From NCBI GenBank assembly GCA_946621895.1, contig CAMOOZ010000262.1, positions 1 through 15,472 on the forward strand: a DNA stretch of 15,472 nucleotides, read 5' to 3'. Source of the stretch: an uncultured Lachnospiraceae bacterium. Lineage in GTDB: Bacteria; Bacillota_A; Clostridia; Lachnospirales; Lachnospiraceae. Shown here in pieces: positions 7,040 to 14,472 of this stretch (positions are counted from its first letter, which is position 1; the number at the start of each line of letters is the position of its first letter). Below the pieces are notes generated by a model, which ran no database searches, was not told the origin of the DNA, and saw only the letters and a list, made by a program, of their open reading frames with translations. The position numbers were made by a program, and so were the translations under genes.

Positions 7040-7182
7040 TCGGATCATGGTGGGATCCCGCATCGGGCGGGATCCCCTGTCGTTATGGCGGGGCCGCCGG
7101 AAGGAGACCCGGGTTTCCTTTCGGCAGCTTCGCCGGGCGGGCAGGGCGCGGAGCAAACCGTCCTGCCTGAATGGTGGTTTTT
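7040..7182 (+). other. Hairpin-rich livJ-livH spacer, probable fourth repeat copy
   Basis: 143 nt with three stems: a perfect 10-bp GGGATCCCGC/GCGGGATCCC (7052-7061/7067-7076); GCCGGAAGGA with TCCTTTCGGC (7096-7105/7116-7125, one G-T pair); and GGCAGG/CCTGCC (7140-7145/7162-7167) just before the livH SD. The first two can be aligned with the repeat elements at the window ends: first hairpin, linker, then GGCGGGGCCGCCGG and TTTCCTTTCGGC as at 14473-14518. The middle stem can alternatively fold as GCCG/CGGC around CCGG/CCGG, leaving a GTTTCCTTT bulge. No T-run, so it should not terminate strongly; it may stabilise the livJ mRNA 3' end. Confidence 0.5.
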
Positions 7183-8070
7183 ATGGAATATGTCATTTCT
7201 GTTTTGCTTTCCGGCATTTCAGTGGGGGGGCAGTACGCCCTTATCGCCATCGGTTATACATTGGTTTACGGTATTCTCCGCCTGATCAATTTTGCCCATG
7301 GGGATGTGTTTATGGTTTCGGGCATTCTGGGCATCTATATGACTGCGGTGCTCCCCATTTATCTTTCCATCCCGTTAGTGATCATCATCACGGTGGCGCT
7401 CGGTTTTACGATCGAACGGGCGGCTTACAAGCCGCTGCGCAGCGCGCCCCGGATGAGTGTGATGATTTCCGCGATCGGCGTCAGCTATCTGCTGCAGAAT
7501 ACGGCCACCTATGTGACGGGAGGACAGCCCATGACCTATCCCACGGTGGATTTTCTCGCGCAGACCATTGATGTGGCGGGCACGCAGACAAAATGGGGGG
7601 TGATCATCACGCCGATCCTTGTCCTGCTGCTCGTGGCGGCGCTGACGCAGCTGATCGACCATACGAAGGTGGGCATGGCGATGCGGGCCGTTTCCAAGGA
7701 TTTTGATACCAGCCGGCTGATGGGGATCAGGATCAACAGCGTGATCTCGGTGACCTTTATCATCGGCTCGGCGCTGGCGGCTGTAGGCTCCGTTCTGTTC
7801 TTTTCCAATTATCCCGCGATCACTCCCATGGCCGGCGCAATGCCGGGTTTAAAAGCCTTTGTGGCAGCGGTGTTCGGCGGGATCGGTTCCATCCCCGGAG
7901 CCGTGATCGGAGCCTTCCTCATCGGCATATGCGAGACGATCATCAAGGCGCTCCCTTCGAGCTGGGATGTGTCCGTATTTTCCGATGCCTTCACCTTCGC
8001 GCTGCTGATCATTATCCTGGTGTTTAAGCCCCAGGGGCTGTTTGGCGAGGCGGCCACGGACAAGGTATGA
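7183..8070 (+). CDS. livH: Branched-chain amino acid ABC transporter permease LivH
   Basis: 295 residues from the ATG at 7183, which has GGTGG 5 nt upstream; another in-frame ATG at 7171 lacks a site. The N-terminus carries the LivH hallmark GGQYALIAIGYTLVYGILRLINFAHGD. About eight hydrophobic segments span the protein, and VFGGIGSIPGAVIGAFLIG near residues 225-243 is the conserved C-terminal loop contacting the ATPase. It pairs with LivM to form the membrane channel. Confidence 0.95.
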   Translation: MEYVISVLLSGISVGGQYALIAIGYTLVYGILRLINFAHGDVFMVSGILGIYMTAVLPIYLSIPLVIIITVALGFTIERAAYKPLRSAPRMSVMISAIGVSYLLQNTATYVTGGQPMTYPTVDFLAQTIDVAGTQTKWGVIITPILVLLLVAALTQLIDHTKVGMAMRAVSKDFDTSRLMGIRINSVISVTFIIGSALAAVGSVLFFSNYPAITPMAGAMPGLKAFVAAVFGGIGSIPGAVIGAFLIGICETIIKALPSSWDVSVFSDAFTFALLIIILVFKPQGLFGEAATDKV

Positions 8071-8110
8071 AAAAAGTCCATACCCGCATTTGTATAACAG
8101 GAGTAAGCTC

Positions 8111-9349
8111 ATGAACCCCAAAAAACATCATTTTCTTCCGGCGCTGGCCGGCATCGTGATCCTGCTGGCGTTCGTGATCCTGCTGGAGAATGTCAGTGAT
8201 CTGATCCCCGGCATGCCGCAGTTTCTGCAGCCCACAAGTCCGCTTTTCACGGTGCTGAAAAAGGCGGCTGTCTATTCGCTGGTGGCTGTTTCCATGAATC
8301 TGCTGAACGGGTTTACAGGCCTCTTTTCCCTGGGACAGGCGGGCTTTATGCTTTTGGGAGCATATACCTACGCTATCCTCACTGTTCCGGCGAGTCAGAA
8401 GGATCAGGTCTACTATCTTTTCGGCGGCTGCGCCTTTGAATCCTCTGTCGTGGATCTGTTTTCCGGGATATTCGGAGATTCCGGCGCGGGCGGCGCCGTT
8501 TCCATGCTTTTGGGCGTCCTGGTGGCGCTGATCCTGGCAGGGCTGGTGGCGGCGTTTTTCGCGTTTCTGATCGGTTTCCCCGTGCTGAGATTAAAAAGTG
8601 ATTATCTTGCCATCGCGACCCTTGGCTTTGCCGAGATCCTGCGGGCCCTTTTTCAGTGGCAGAAGCTGGGCCCCATCACAAACGGCGCAAACATGATCAA
8701 GGGCTTTCCGACCTTTACCAGCTTTAATATCACCGGTGAGGGCGGAGCGGTCCTGCTCAGGCTTTCGACCTTTGTGCCGTTTCTGGTCTCTGCGGTCTGC
8801 ATTGCGCTGATCGTGCTGCTGATCCATTCCTCCTACGGAAGGGCCTTTAAGGCGATCCGGGATGACGAGGTGGCGGCGGAGGCCATGGGGATCGGACTGT
8901 TTAAGCATAAAATGCTCTCCTTTGTCGTGTCCAGCTTTTTTGCGGGCGTGGGCGGAGCGCTTTTTGCAATGTATGTGGCGAATGCCCAGGCCAAGGCCTT
9001 TACCTCCACGATGACCTACGAGATCCTTTTGATCGTCGTGATCGGGGGGATCGGCTCCGTGTCCGGCTCGGTGATCGCCACCTTCCTGTATGTGGCCTGC
9101 TCCGAGTGGTGGCTGAGATTTCTGGACAGCGAGATGGTCATCGGCGGCTTTAAGGTGCCGCTGCTGCGCAACGGTTTCCGGATGGTGGTGTTCTCCGTGG
9201 TGATCATGCTGATCGTGCTGTTCTTCTCGCGGGGCATCATGGGGGAAAAAGAGCTTTCCCTGTCCGGTCTGTTCCGAAGAAAGAAGCTCCCGACAGCGGG
9301 AGAGCCGAAAACGGGAGAGGATGGTCTGAAGGAAGAGGAGAAGGCGTGA
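8111..9349 (+). CDS. livM: Branched-chain amino acid ABC transporter permease LivM
   Basis: 412 residues from the ATG at 8111, 7 nt after AGGAG (8099-8103); the frame is open further upstream into livH but without a site. Motifs include NLLNGFTGLFSLGQAGFMLL near residue 65, the coupling-helix region YGRAFKAIRDDEVAAEAMGI and the late loop VIGGIGSVSGSVIATF. It has roughly ten membrane segments. A charged, Lys/Glu-rich tail of about 35 residues follows the last segment. A 40-nt spacer separates it from livH. Confidence 0.95.
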   Translation: MNPKKHHFLPALAGIVILLAFVILLENVSDLIPGMPQFLQPTSPLFTVLKKAAVYSLVAVSMNLLNGFTGLFSLGQAGFMLLGAYTYAILTVPASQKDQVYYLFGGCAFESSVVDLFSGIFGDSGAGGAVSMLLGVLVALILAGLVAAFFAFLIGFPVLRLKSDYLAIATLGFAEILRALFQWQKLGPITNGANMIKGFPTFTSFNITGEGGAVLLRLSTFVPFLVSAVCIALIVLLIHSSYGRAFKAIRDDEVAAEAMGIGLFKHKMLSFVVSSFFAGVGGALFAMYVANAQAKAFTSTMTYEILLIVVIGGIGSVSGSVIATFLYVACSEWWLRFLDSEMVIGGFKVPLLRNGFRMVVFSVVIMLIVLFFSRGIMGEKELSLSGLFRRKKLPTAGEPKTGEDGLKEEEKA

Positions 9350-9395
9350 CGGAAAGCAGGATATTGAAGCAGGCAGGACTTGGGAAGGAGTGATA

Positions 9396-10250
9396 ATGGA
9401 GCAGAGAGCGAACGCCTTGCGGCTGGAGAACATCACGATGCAGTTTGGCGGCGTGGTGTCGGTCAATAATTTAAGCCTCGAGGTTCCGGAGGGAAAGATC
9501 ATTGCGCTGATCGGACCGAACGGAGCGGGAAAGACCACTGCCTTTAACTGCATCACCGGGGTTTATCAGCCCACCAATGGTCTGATCGAGTTCATGGGTG
9601 AGCCCATGGTCCGTGCCTGTCCGAGAGGAAAGGACGCGAAGAGCTATAAAGGGATAAATAAGGATTCCTATTCCGCTGAAAAGGTGCTGGCGCCCACTCC
9701 GGATCAGATCACCAGACTGGGGATCGCCAGGACCTTCCAGAATATCCGGCTCTGGAAAAGCATGAGCGTGTTTGATAATGTACTCACCGCGAAGCATATG
9801 CGGGCAAAGCAGAATATTTTTTCCGCCACCTTCCGCGCGAATGCCGCGGAGGAAAAGCGGATGCGGGAGGAGACCCTGGCGCTTTTGCAGGAGCAGGGAC
9901 TGGAGAGCGTAAAGGATGAGCCGGCCACCAGCCTTCCCTATGGACTGCAGCGGCATCTGGAGATCGCCAGAGCGCTGGCTACGGATCCGAGGCTGCTGCT
10001 TCTGGATGAGCCGGCTGCCGGAATGAATCCGCAGGAGACGCTGGAGCTGGGTGAGCTGGTGCAGGAGATCCGCGAGAAATACCACCTGACCGTTTTCCTG
10101 ATCGAGCATCATATGGATCTGGTCATGAATATTTCGGACTATATCTATGTGATCGATTTCGGCAGCGAGATCGCCAGAGGGGTCCCGAGAGAGATCCAGT
10201 CGAATCAGAAGGTGATCGAGGCATATCTGGGGGTGGCTGAAAATGAGTGA
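9396..10250 (+). CDS. livG: Branched-chain amino acid ABC transporter ATP-binding protein LivG
   Basis: 284 residues from the ATG at 9396, 5 nt after AAGGAG (9385-9390); a GTG at 9390 overlaps that site and is less likely. Walker A GPNGAGKT is at residues 40-47, the signature region SLPYGLQRHLEIARAL near 178-193, Walker B LLLLDEPAAGMNP near 200, and the switch histidine in LIEHHMD near 237. The signature is LPYGLQ rather than LSGGQ, as usual in LivG. About 30 extra residues after GEPMVRA set it apart from the shorter E. coli form. It ends 8 nt inside livF. Confidence 0.95.
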   Translation: MEQRANALRLENITMQFGGVVSVNNLSLEVPEGKIIALIGPNGAGKTTAFNCITGVYQPTNGLIEFMGEPMVRACPRGKDAKSYKGINKDSYSAEKVLAPTPDQITRLGIARTFQNIRLWKSMSVFDNVLTAKHMRAKQNIFSATFRANAAEEKRMREETLALLQEQGLESVKDEPATSLPYGLQRHLEIARALATDPRLLLLDEPAAGMNPQETLELGELVQEIREKYHLTVFLIEHHMDLVMNISDYIYVIDFGSEIARGVPREIQSNQKVIEAYLGVAENE

Positions 10251-10959
10251 GATCCTGGAGATTAAAGATTTAAGGGTGAACTACGGCGGGATCGAGGCAG
10301 TCCGCGGGATCAGCTTCGGTGTAAATGAGGGAGAGATCGTTACGCTGATCGGCGCCAACGGAGCAGGGAAAAGCTCCACGCTGCGGGCAGTTTCCGGTCT
10401 GGTGAAGCCTGGCGGGGGAAGCATTCTTTTTGCCGGTGAGGAGATCACCGGAAAAGACCCGACGCAGATCGTTTCCAGAGGGCTGATGATGGTGCCGGAG
10501 GGCCGCAGGATCTTCCCGAATCTGACCGTGCTCGAAAATCTGAAGGTGGGCGCCTATTTAAGAAAGGATGACCTGAGCGAAGACATCGAAAAGGTATATG
10601 CCTATTTTCCCAGATTAAAGGAGCGCTCCTGGCAGGCCGGCGGCACGCTCTCCGGCGGGGAACAGCAGATGCTGGCAGTGGGCAGGGCGCTGATGGGAAG
10701 GCCGAAGCTGCTGATGATGGACGAACCTTCCCTGGGCCTTGCGCCCATTGTGGTGCAGGAGATTTTTGAGATTATCCGTAAAATCCACGAAGCCGGAACC
10801 ACAGTCCTGCTGATCGAGCAGAATGCGAATATGGCCCTGCATGTGGCGGACAGGGCGTATGTGATCGAAAACGGCCATATCGCCATGGAAGGGACGGGAA
10901 AAGAGCTGCTGGAGGATGAGAAGGTAAAAGCGGCATATCTGGGAAGCCAGGGAAAATAG
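10243..10959 (+). CDS. livF: Branched-chain amino acid ABC transporter ATP-binding protein LivF
   Basis: 238 residues, normal LivF length. The start overlaps the end of livG by 8 nt and has a G-rich site (GGGGGTGG) just upstream, so the two ATPases are probably made in equal amounts as a heterodimer. Walker A GANGAGKS is at 37-44, the signature LSGGEQQMLAVGRALM near 136, Walker B LLMMDEPSLGLAP near 156-168, and the switch histidine position is taken by LIEQNAN, as typical of LivF. No terminator follows; the rplJ promoter begins 14 nt after the stop. Confidence 0.95.
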   Translation: MSEILEIKDLRVNYGGIEAVRGISFGVNEGEIVTLIGANGAGKSSTLRAVSGLVKPGGGSILFAGEEITGKDPTQIVSRGLMMVPEGRRIFPNLTVLENLKVGAYLRKDDLSEDIEKVYAYFPRLKERSWQAGGTLSGGEQQMLAVGRALMGRPKLLMMDEPSLGLAPIVVQEIFEIIRKIHEAGTTVLLIEQNANMALHVADRAYVIENGHIAMEGTGKELLEDEKVKAAYLGSQGK

Positions 10960-10973
10960 GTGAAATTTTTTCC

Positions 10974-11003
10974 TTGACGCGAACCGATGGATCATGTTAT
11001 TCT
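10974..11003 (+). promoter_or_regulatory. Sigma-A promoter of rplJ-rplL
   Basis: TTGACG (10974-10979) and TATTCT (10998-11003) are 18 nt apart, with a TGT extension right before the -10 (10995-10997). The L10 leader starts just downstream, about 11010. Because livF has no terminator, read-through from the liv operon is also possible. Confidence 0.7.
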
Positions 11004-11009
11004 TTCCTA

Positions 11010-11148
11010 CGCCGAAGACAGCAGGCGCCGAAAGGCTTAATCGTACCTGCCGAGGCAGCAGGATAGTGGGATCAGCTTCGAGACCCTTGTATTCGAAGAG
11101 TAGATAACTGTGTTGCGCCCCGGTCTTTGGCCAGGGCGTTTCTTTTTT
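11010..11148 (+). ncRNA. Ribosomal protein L10 leader with attenuator
   Basis: This matches the L10(L12)4-binding leader of Firmicutes as I know it: GAAGACAGCAGG, a GCC-gaaa-GGC hairpin (11027-11036) followed by CTTAAT, closed by GCAGG (11021-11025) with CCTGC (11046-11050), then CCGAGG. A further stem CTTCG/CGAAG lies at 11076-11080/11094-11098. It ends in an intrinsic terminator: CGCCC (11116-11120) with GGGCG (11134-11138) plus inner GG/CC pairs, then TTTCTTTTTT (11139-11148). In B. subtilis excess L10-L12 complex binds such a leader and favours termination. The transcription start is inferred. Confidence 0.85.
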
Positions 11149-11315
11149 ATCGCACGGACGCGCAGATGTAATGGATGGCGCTGCCATCGCGCGGCCGGCG
11201 GGACAAGCAGGGCGTGATTCGCATTCCCTGTCCGAGCGGCAGGTGCAGCGAAATGAAGCGGGCCGCGCCGCCGGAAAAGAGCCCTCATTGAATAAATAAA
11301 GGAGGAAACCAAAAC
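11149..11315 (+). other. Long 5' leader downstream of the L10 attenuator
   Basis: 167 nt between the attenuator and rplJ hold no gene. GCGCGGCC (11189-11196) can pair with GGCCGCGC (11261-11268); inside, CTGCC/GGCAG pairing is not nested properly but CAGGG/CCCTG near 11208-11230 forms a hairpin. The last bases give a clean AAAGGAGG site for rplJ. Confidence 0.4.
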
Positions 11316-12005
11316 ATGGCAAAAGTTGAACTCAAGCAGCCCATTGTGGATGAGATTGCCGGGCATCTGAAGGATGCGAACGCTGTCGTCCTGGTGGACT
11401 ACAGAGGGATCACGGTGGAGCAGGATACGAAGCTTCGTAAAGAGCTCCGGGAAGCCGGCATCGTGTACAAGGTCTATAAGAACACGATGATGAACTTCGC
11501 CTTCAAGGGGACCGCCTTCGAAGAGCTTTCCAAATATCTGGAAGGCCCTTCCGCCATTGCCATCGGCCATGATGATGCCACGGCACCTGCCCGCATCATC
11601 TGTAAATTTGCGAAAACGGCAAATAAGCTGGAGGTCAAGGGCGGCTATGCGGACGGCGATCTTTACGATGCGGAGGGGATCAAGGCGCTTTCCGAGATTC
11701 CTTCAAGAGAAGAGCTGCTGGGCAGACTCTTCGGCAGCATGAAGAGCCCGATCACGAATCTGGCAAGAGTTCTGAACCAGATCGCGGAAAAAGGGGGCGG
11801 AGCGTCTGCTTCCGCGGACGCCGAAGATTCGGCCAAAGCCGAAGCTTCCGGAGAAGCAGCTGCTGAAGCACCTGCCGAAGCTGCGGCAGAAGAGAAGCCT
11901 GCAGAGGATGCCGCTCCCGCGGCAGAGGGAGGAAGCTTAAAGAATAGCTTTTTGCACCGGCAACGCAAAACGCCTGATATCGAAGGATTTGCAATGCGCC
12001 GGTGA
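11316..12005 (+). CDS. rplJ: 50S ribosomal protein L10, C-terminus extended by a probable frameshift
   Basis: 229 residues in the open frame, against about 165-175 usual. The normal fold covers residues 1-130, and the helix that carries L7/L12 dimers follows (about 131-158, REELLGRLFGSMKSPITNLARV). Residues 160-206 are a low-complexity Ala/Glu tail. Residues 207-229 are abruptly basic (SLKNSFLHRQRK...) and are encoded by an inverted-repeat region. Dropping one G of the GGG at 11927-11929 gives E-E-E-A-stop at 11940, a natural acidic ending of about 208 residues, so the last 23 are probably an artefact or recent mutation. The start follows AAAGGAGG. L10 anchors the L7/L12 stalk and represses its own leader. 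Confidence 0.93.
   Translation: MAKVELKQPIVDEIAGHLKDANAVVLVDYRGITVEQDTKLRKELREAGIVYKVYKNTMMNFAFKGTAFEELSKYLEGPSAIAIGHDDATAPARIICKFAKTANKLEVKGGYADGDLYDAEGIKALSEIPSREELLGRLFGSMKSPITNLARVLNQIAEKGGGASASADAEDSAKAEASGEAAAEAPAEAAAEEKPAEDAAPAAEGGSLKNSFLHRQRKTPDIEGFAMRR
11933..12004 (+). promoter_or_regulatory. Hairpins at the rplJ-rplL junction
   Basis: AAGCT (11933-11937) with AGCTT (11946-11950) is followed by TTT, a small terminator-like hairpin. A larger nested repeat follows: CACCGGC (11955-11961) with GCCGGTG (11998-12004), enclosing GCAAA (11965-11969) with TTTGC (11988-11992). These lie in what would be the rplJ-rplL spacer if rplJ ended at 11940. They may tune L7/L12 output, which must exceed L10 about fourfold, or protect mRNA ends. 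Confidence 0.45.
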
Positions 12006-12094
12006 ACAGTTATTCATTTCCGATTCCCAAGCTCCTGCGGAATCAGGAACGGCTTAAAGGATTTCAGGTTGATTAACAGGAGGAAAATGATATC

Positions 12095-12469
12095 ATGGCA
12101 AAATTAACGACTCAGGAATTTATCGATGCGATCAAGGAGCTTTCCGTTCTGGAGATGAACGATCTGGTGAAGGCATGTGAGGAAGAGTTTGGTGTATCCG
12201 CAGCGGCGGGTGTGGTGATGGCAGCCGGTCCTGCGGCAGGCCCTGTTGAAGAGGAGAAGGATTCCTTCGATGTGGAGCTGACCGAGGTCGGCCCGAACAA
12301 GGTCAAGGTCATCAAGGTCGTCAGAGAGGCCACCGGTCTTGGCTTAAAGGAAGCCAAGGATCTCGTGGATTCCGCGCCGAAGATGGTCAAGGAGGGTGCG
12401 CAGAAGGCCGAGGCCGAGGAACTGAAGGCAAAGCTGGAGGCGGAAGGCGCAAAGGTCACGCTGAAATAA
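12095..12469 (+). CDS. rplL: 50S ribosomal protein L7/L12
   Basis: 124 residues, normal length. An N-terminal dimerisation domain (1-33, [19 protein letters not shown]), an Ala/Gly/Pro hinge (about 36-51) and a C-terminal factor-binding domain ([20 protein letters not shown]) are all present. The ATG at 12095 is preceded by AGGAGG (12078-12083) at a rather long 11-nt spacing; the nearer ATG at 12087 is out of frame. It binds L10 as dimers and recruits translation GTPases. rpoB, which usually follows, is absent. Confidence 0.97.
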   Translation: MAKLTTQEFIDAIKELSVLEMNDLVKACEEEFGVSAAAGVVMAAGPAAGPVEEEKDSFDVELTEVGPNKVKVIKVVREATGLGLKEAKDLVDSAPKMVKEGAQKAEAEELKAKLEAEGAKVTLK

Positions 12470-12490
12470 TCTGCAGTGGAGGACGAGGAG

Positions 12491-12658
12491 ATGACAAGGG
12501 AAGAACAGGCCACATTCCTGATCGATGTGCTGATGGACATCCGGCATGCAAAGCATTCCCAGGATCCGGGGAAGACGCTGGAGAATCAGGAAAAGGTAAT
12601 TATTGCCAAGCTGGAAACGCTGGGCGTGACGGTGTCAGATCTCCCCGAGGATTGCTGA
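12491..12658 (+). CDS. Small unknown protein downstream of rplL
   Basis: 55 residues from the ATG at 12491, 8 nt after GGAGG (12478-12482) and 21 nt after rplL, so likely co-transcribed. It is mostly predicted helical and charged, with a central HAKHSQDPGKTLENQEKVII stretch and an acidic C-terminus ending DLPEDC. No membrane segment or signal peptide is visible. I do not recognise it. A GTG at 12476 could add five residues but would overlap the SD. The good ribosome site and operon position favour a real gene over a chance ORF. Confidence 0.6.
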   Translation: MTREEQATFLIDVLMDIRHAKHSQDPGKTLENQEKVIIAKLETLGVTVSDLPEDC

Positions 12659-12699
12659 TCAAAAAACAAACAGCAATTGGCTGCCATGGGCGATCGACT

Positions 12700-12727
12700 G
12701 AAGGGGGAGGAGTGATCTTCCCCCTTC
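12700..12727 (+). terminator. Terminator of the rplJ-rplL unit
   Basis: GAAGGGGGA (12700-12708) pairs perfectly with TCCCCCTTC (12719-12727); the stem can be lengthened by TCGA/TCGA on either side. The tail (TTCGATTTATC) is only moderately T-rich, so termination may be incomplete. Confidence 0.55.
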
Positions 12728-12766
12728 TTCGATTTATCGCATGCGCAGCTGAAAGCAGAGACTTTA

Positions 12767-14332
12767 ATGGTACGAAAATTAATTAATAAACTGAAGCCTG
12801 CGGATCATATCCTGATCCTGTTTCTTGCTGCGCTGATCCTTTTCGAGGCCAGAAGCTGGGCGCTGCCCTGGTTTCCCCGGGAGATCCGGGAGGCCGATCA
12901 GCTGGCCGCGGCCACGGATCTTGCGAAGGGGATCAATATCTATTCGCCGGAGGTCATCCGGGGAGAGGAATTTCCGGCCTTCATCATGTACGGCTTCTTG
13001 AGTCCCCTGCTGATCGCGGCACTTTCTCTGCTGACGGGCGGCTCTGTGCTCGTTTCCGGGACGGTTTTTTATCTGTTCTGCAAGCTGGGCGCCTGCTTCC
13101 TGCTGGGCCTGACCGTTTACCGGAAAAAACAAAATCTGACGATCGCGCTTTTATGCGCGGCGCTGCTCTATCCGTGCTTCTGGCGTTATGAAGTCTTTGG
13201 CGGCATTTTCCCCGATGCCCTGGGGATCTTTCTCAGCGTACTTTTCTATTATGTGACGGAAACGGGGATCCTGCGGGGAAAAAATCATCCCTTTCAGATG
13301 GCGGGGATCATTCTGCTCCTCTTCTATACCAAATATTATTTTGTTTTTATCCTGTTTGGCGCGGGGCTTTATCTGCTCCTGCACAATAGAAAGGATTTCT
13401 TCCGGTTCAGCCTTTTCGGATCAGCCGCGGGTATCTGCTCGATCCTGCTCGTGGACAGGATTTTTCCGCTTTTTTTTACCTCCACGATCCCGGTGCTTTC
13501 CGTGTCCACCAGAACTTCCGTCTGGAATTCCGTAAAGCAGCTGCTGGCGCTGGGCAGATATTTTCCCCTGCCGATCCTGATCCTGCTGGTCTGGTTTTTT
13601 GCCGGCCTTTACCGGCTTTACCGGAAAAAGAAGGAAGCCCGGACATTTTTTTCGTTTCCGATGCTGGAGACACTCTGCATCTTTCCGTTTGCCTTTCTTT
13701 TCGGAAGAAATGACGGCACCTGGCTGACCTATTATCTGCAGATGCTCATGCCCGCGGCGATCCTGCTTTTCGGAGAGGTGTTCGGCGAACTGGCCACGGG
13801 AGAAAACAGGATTGCCGCGGCATGGAAAAAGCCGGCATTGCAGCTTCTGCTGCTGATCGCCTTCCTTCTGCCCACCTGCAAATATTCGCTGAACCTTTAT
13901 CTGACGCCGGAAATGGAGGCGGACTGGAACAATCTTTACGCGAGGCTGGATGTTCTTGCGGAGGATAAGGAGGGCGTGCTGCTTCTGGGGCCGGAGCTGG
14001 GATTTTACGCCATTGAGAAGGAGCTTTATCTGCTGGACGAGGGCGCCGGACAGTATATCAATGACGCCTTTTTAAAGAGCTGGGAGGAGTCTGCGCTTTC
14101 CCGGGCGCTTTTCCCCCACGCTCCGGAGCTCTGCAAAGCATACCGCGCGCAGACGGAAAAGATCAACCGGGATATCCGCGAAGGCCGGTACGCGTATGTG
14201 GTCATTGACGAAAACTGGACGGAATATTTTGTGGACCTCGAGGCGCTGCAGCAGACATATGAAAGAATTGAACGGCATGGACTGCAGGTGGGTCCCTTCG
14301 GTGTGAGCGTGGATATCTACCGGCGGCGGTGA
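12767..14332 (+). CDS. Polytopic membrane protein, probable GT-C-type glycosyltransferase
   Basis: 521 residues with about eleven hydrophobic segments from residue 13 to near 380, then a soluble C-terminal domain of about 140 residues. The first large outer loop begins with READQLAAATDLAKGINIYS; an acidic residue in this loop followed by G-x-x-x-Y recalls GT-C enzymes that use polyprenyl-phosphate sugars (ArnT/PMT or GT87-like). Such proteins glycosylate lipids, proteins or wall polymers on the outer face. The acceptor is unknown and I see no full family signature. The ATG at 12767 has only a weak site (AGCAGAG). It follows the terminator at 12700, but no clear promoter was found. Confidence 0.6.
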   Translation: MVRKLINKLKPADHILILFLAALILFEARSWALPWFPREIREADQLAAATDLAKGINIYSPEVIRGEEFPAFIMYGFLSPLLIAALSLLTGGSVLVSGTVFYLFCKLGACFLLGLTVYRKKQNLTIALLCAALLYPCFWRYEVFGGIFPDALGIFLSVLFYYVTETGILRGKNHPFQMAGIILLLFYTKYYFVFILFGAGLYLLLHNRKDFFRFSLFGSAAGICSILLVDRIFPLFFTSTIPVLSVSTRTSVWNSVKQLLALGRYFPLPILILLVWFFAGLYRLYRKKKEARTFFSFPMLETLCIFPFAFLFGRNDGTWLTYYLQMLMPAAILLFGEVFGELATGENRIAAAWKKPALQLLLLIAFLLPTCKYSLNLYLTPEMEADWNNLYARLDVLAEDKEGVLLLGPELGFYAIEKELYLLDEGAGQYINDAFLKSWEESALSRALFPHAPELCKAYRAQTEKINRDIREGRYAYVVIDENWTEYFVDLEALQQTYERIERHGLQVGPFGVSVDIYRRR

Positions 14333-14360
14333 ACTCCTGCTCTGCGGCAATCGATCAGGG

Positions 14361-14430
14361 AAGGATTCATCCGCACCTTACTCGCCGCCAGGGGGCGCAT
14401 CGTCAAATGGCGATATTTTCCTCTGTGCCC
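14361..14430 (+). repeat. Structured repeat element, copy 2
   Basis: The core ATTCATCCGCACCTTACTCG (14365-14384) resembles the cores at 11-29 and on the minus strand at 14536-14518. It is followed by an outer stem GGGCGCA (14393-14399) with TGTGCCC (14424-14430, one G-T pair), an inner TCG/CGA hairpin (14400-14402/14411-14413) and a 10-nt 3'-side bulge TATTTTCCTC (14414-14423). It lies 28 nt after the GT-C-like gene and 12 nt before the terminator hairpin at 14443. Confidence 0.55.
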
Positions 14431-14442
14431 ACGACATGAAAA

Positions 14443-14466
14443 AAGGGAAAGCCGGAGCTTTCCCTT
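14443..14466 (-). terminator. Intrinsic terminator between converging genes
   Basis: AAGGGAAAGC (14443-14452) pairs perfectly with GCTTTCCCTT (14457-14466) around a 4-nt loop. On the minus strand it runs into TTTT, giving six T in all: an excellent terminator for the transaldolase-side transcript. On the plus strand the tail is poor in T, so termination of the GT-C-like transcript is less certain. Confidence 0.85.
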
Positions 14467-14472
14467 ATGACA

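Noticed and set aside
5900..7156. 418-residue open frame on the minus strand
   Set aside because: Antisense to livJ; composition (His/Arg/Gly-rich) is that of a shadow frame, and no ribosome site or family motif is visible.
8591..9556. 321-residue open frame on the minus strand
   Set aside because: Antisense to livM and livG, rich in His/Gln/Asp, typical of a GC-rich shadow frame.
11196..11245. Possible further copy of the repeat family (GACAAGCAGGGCGTGATTCG region)
   Set aside because: Similarity to the core needs several gaps and the pyrimidine-bulge hairpin is missing, so it cannot be told from chance.
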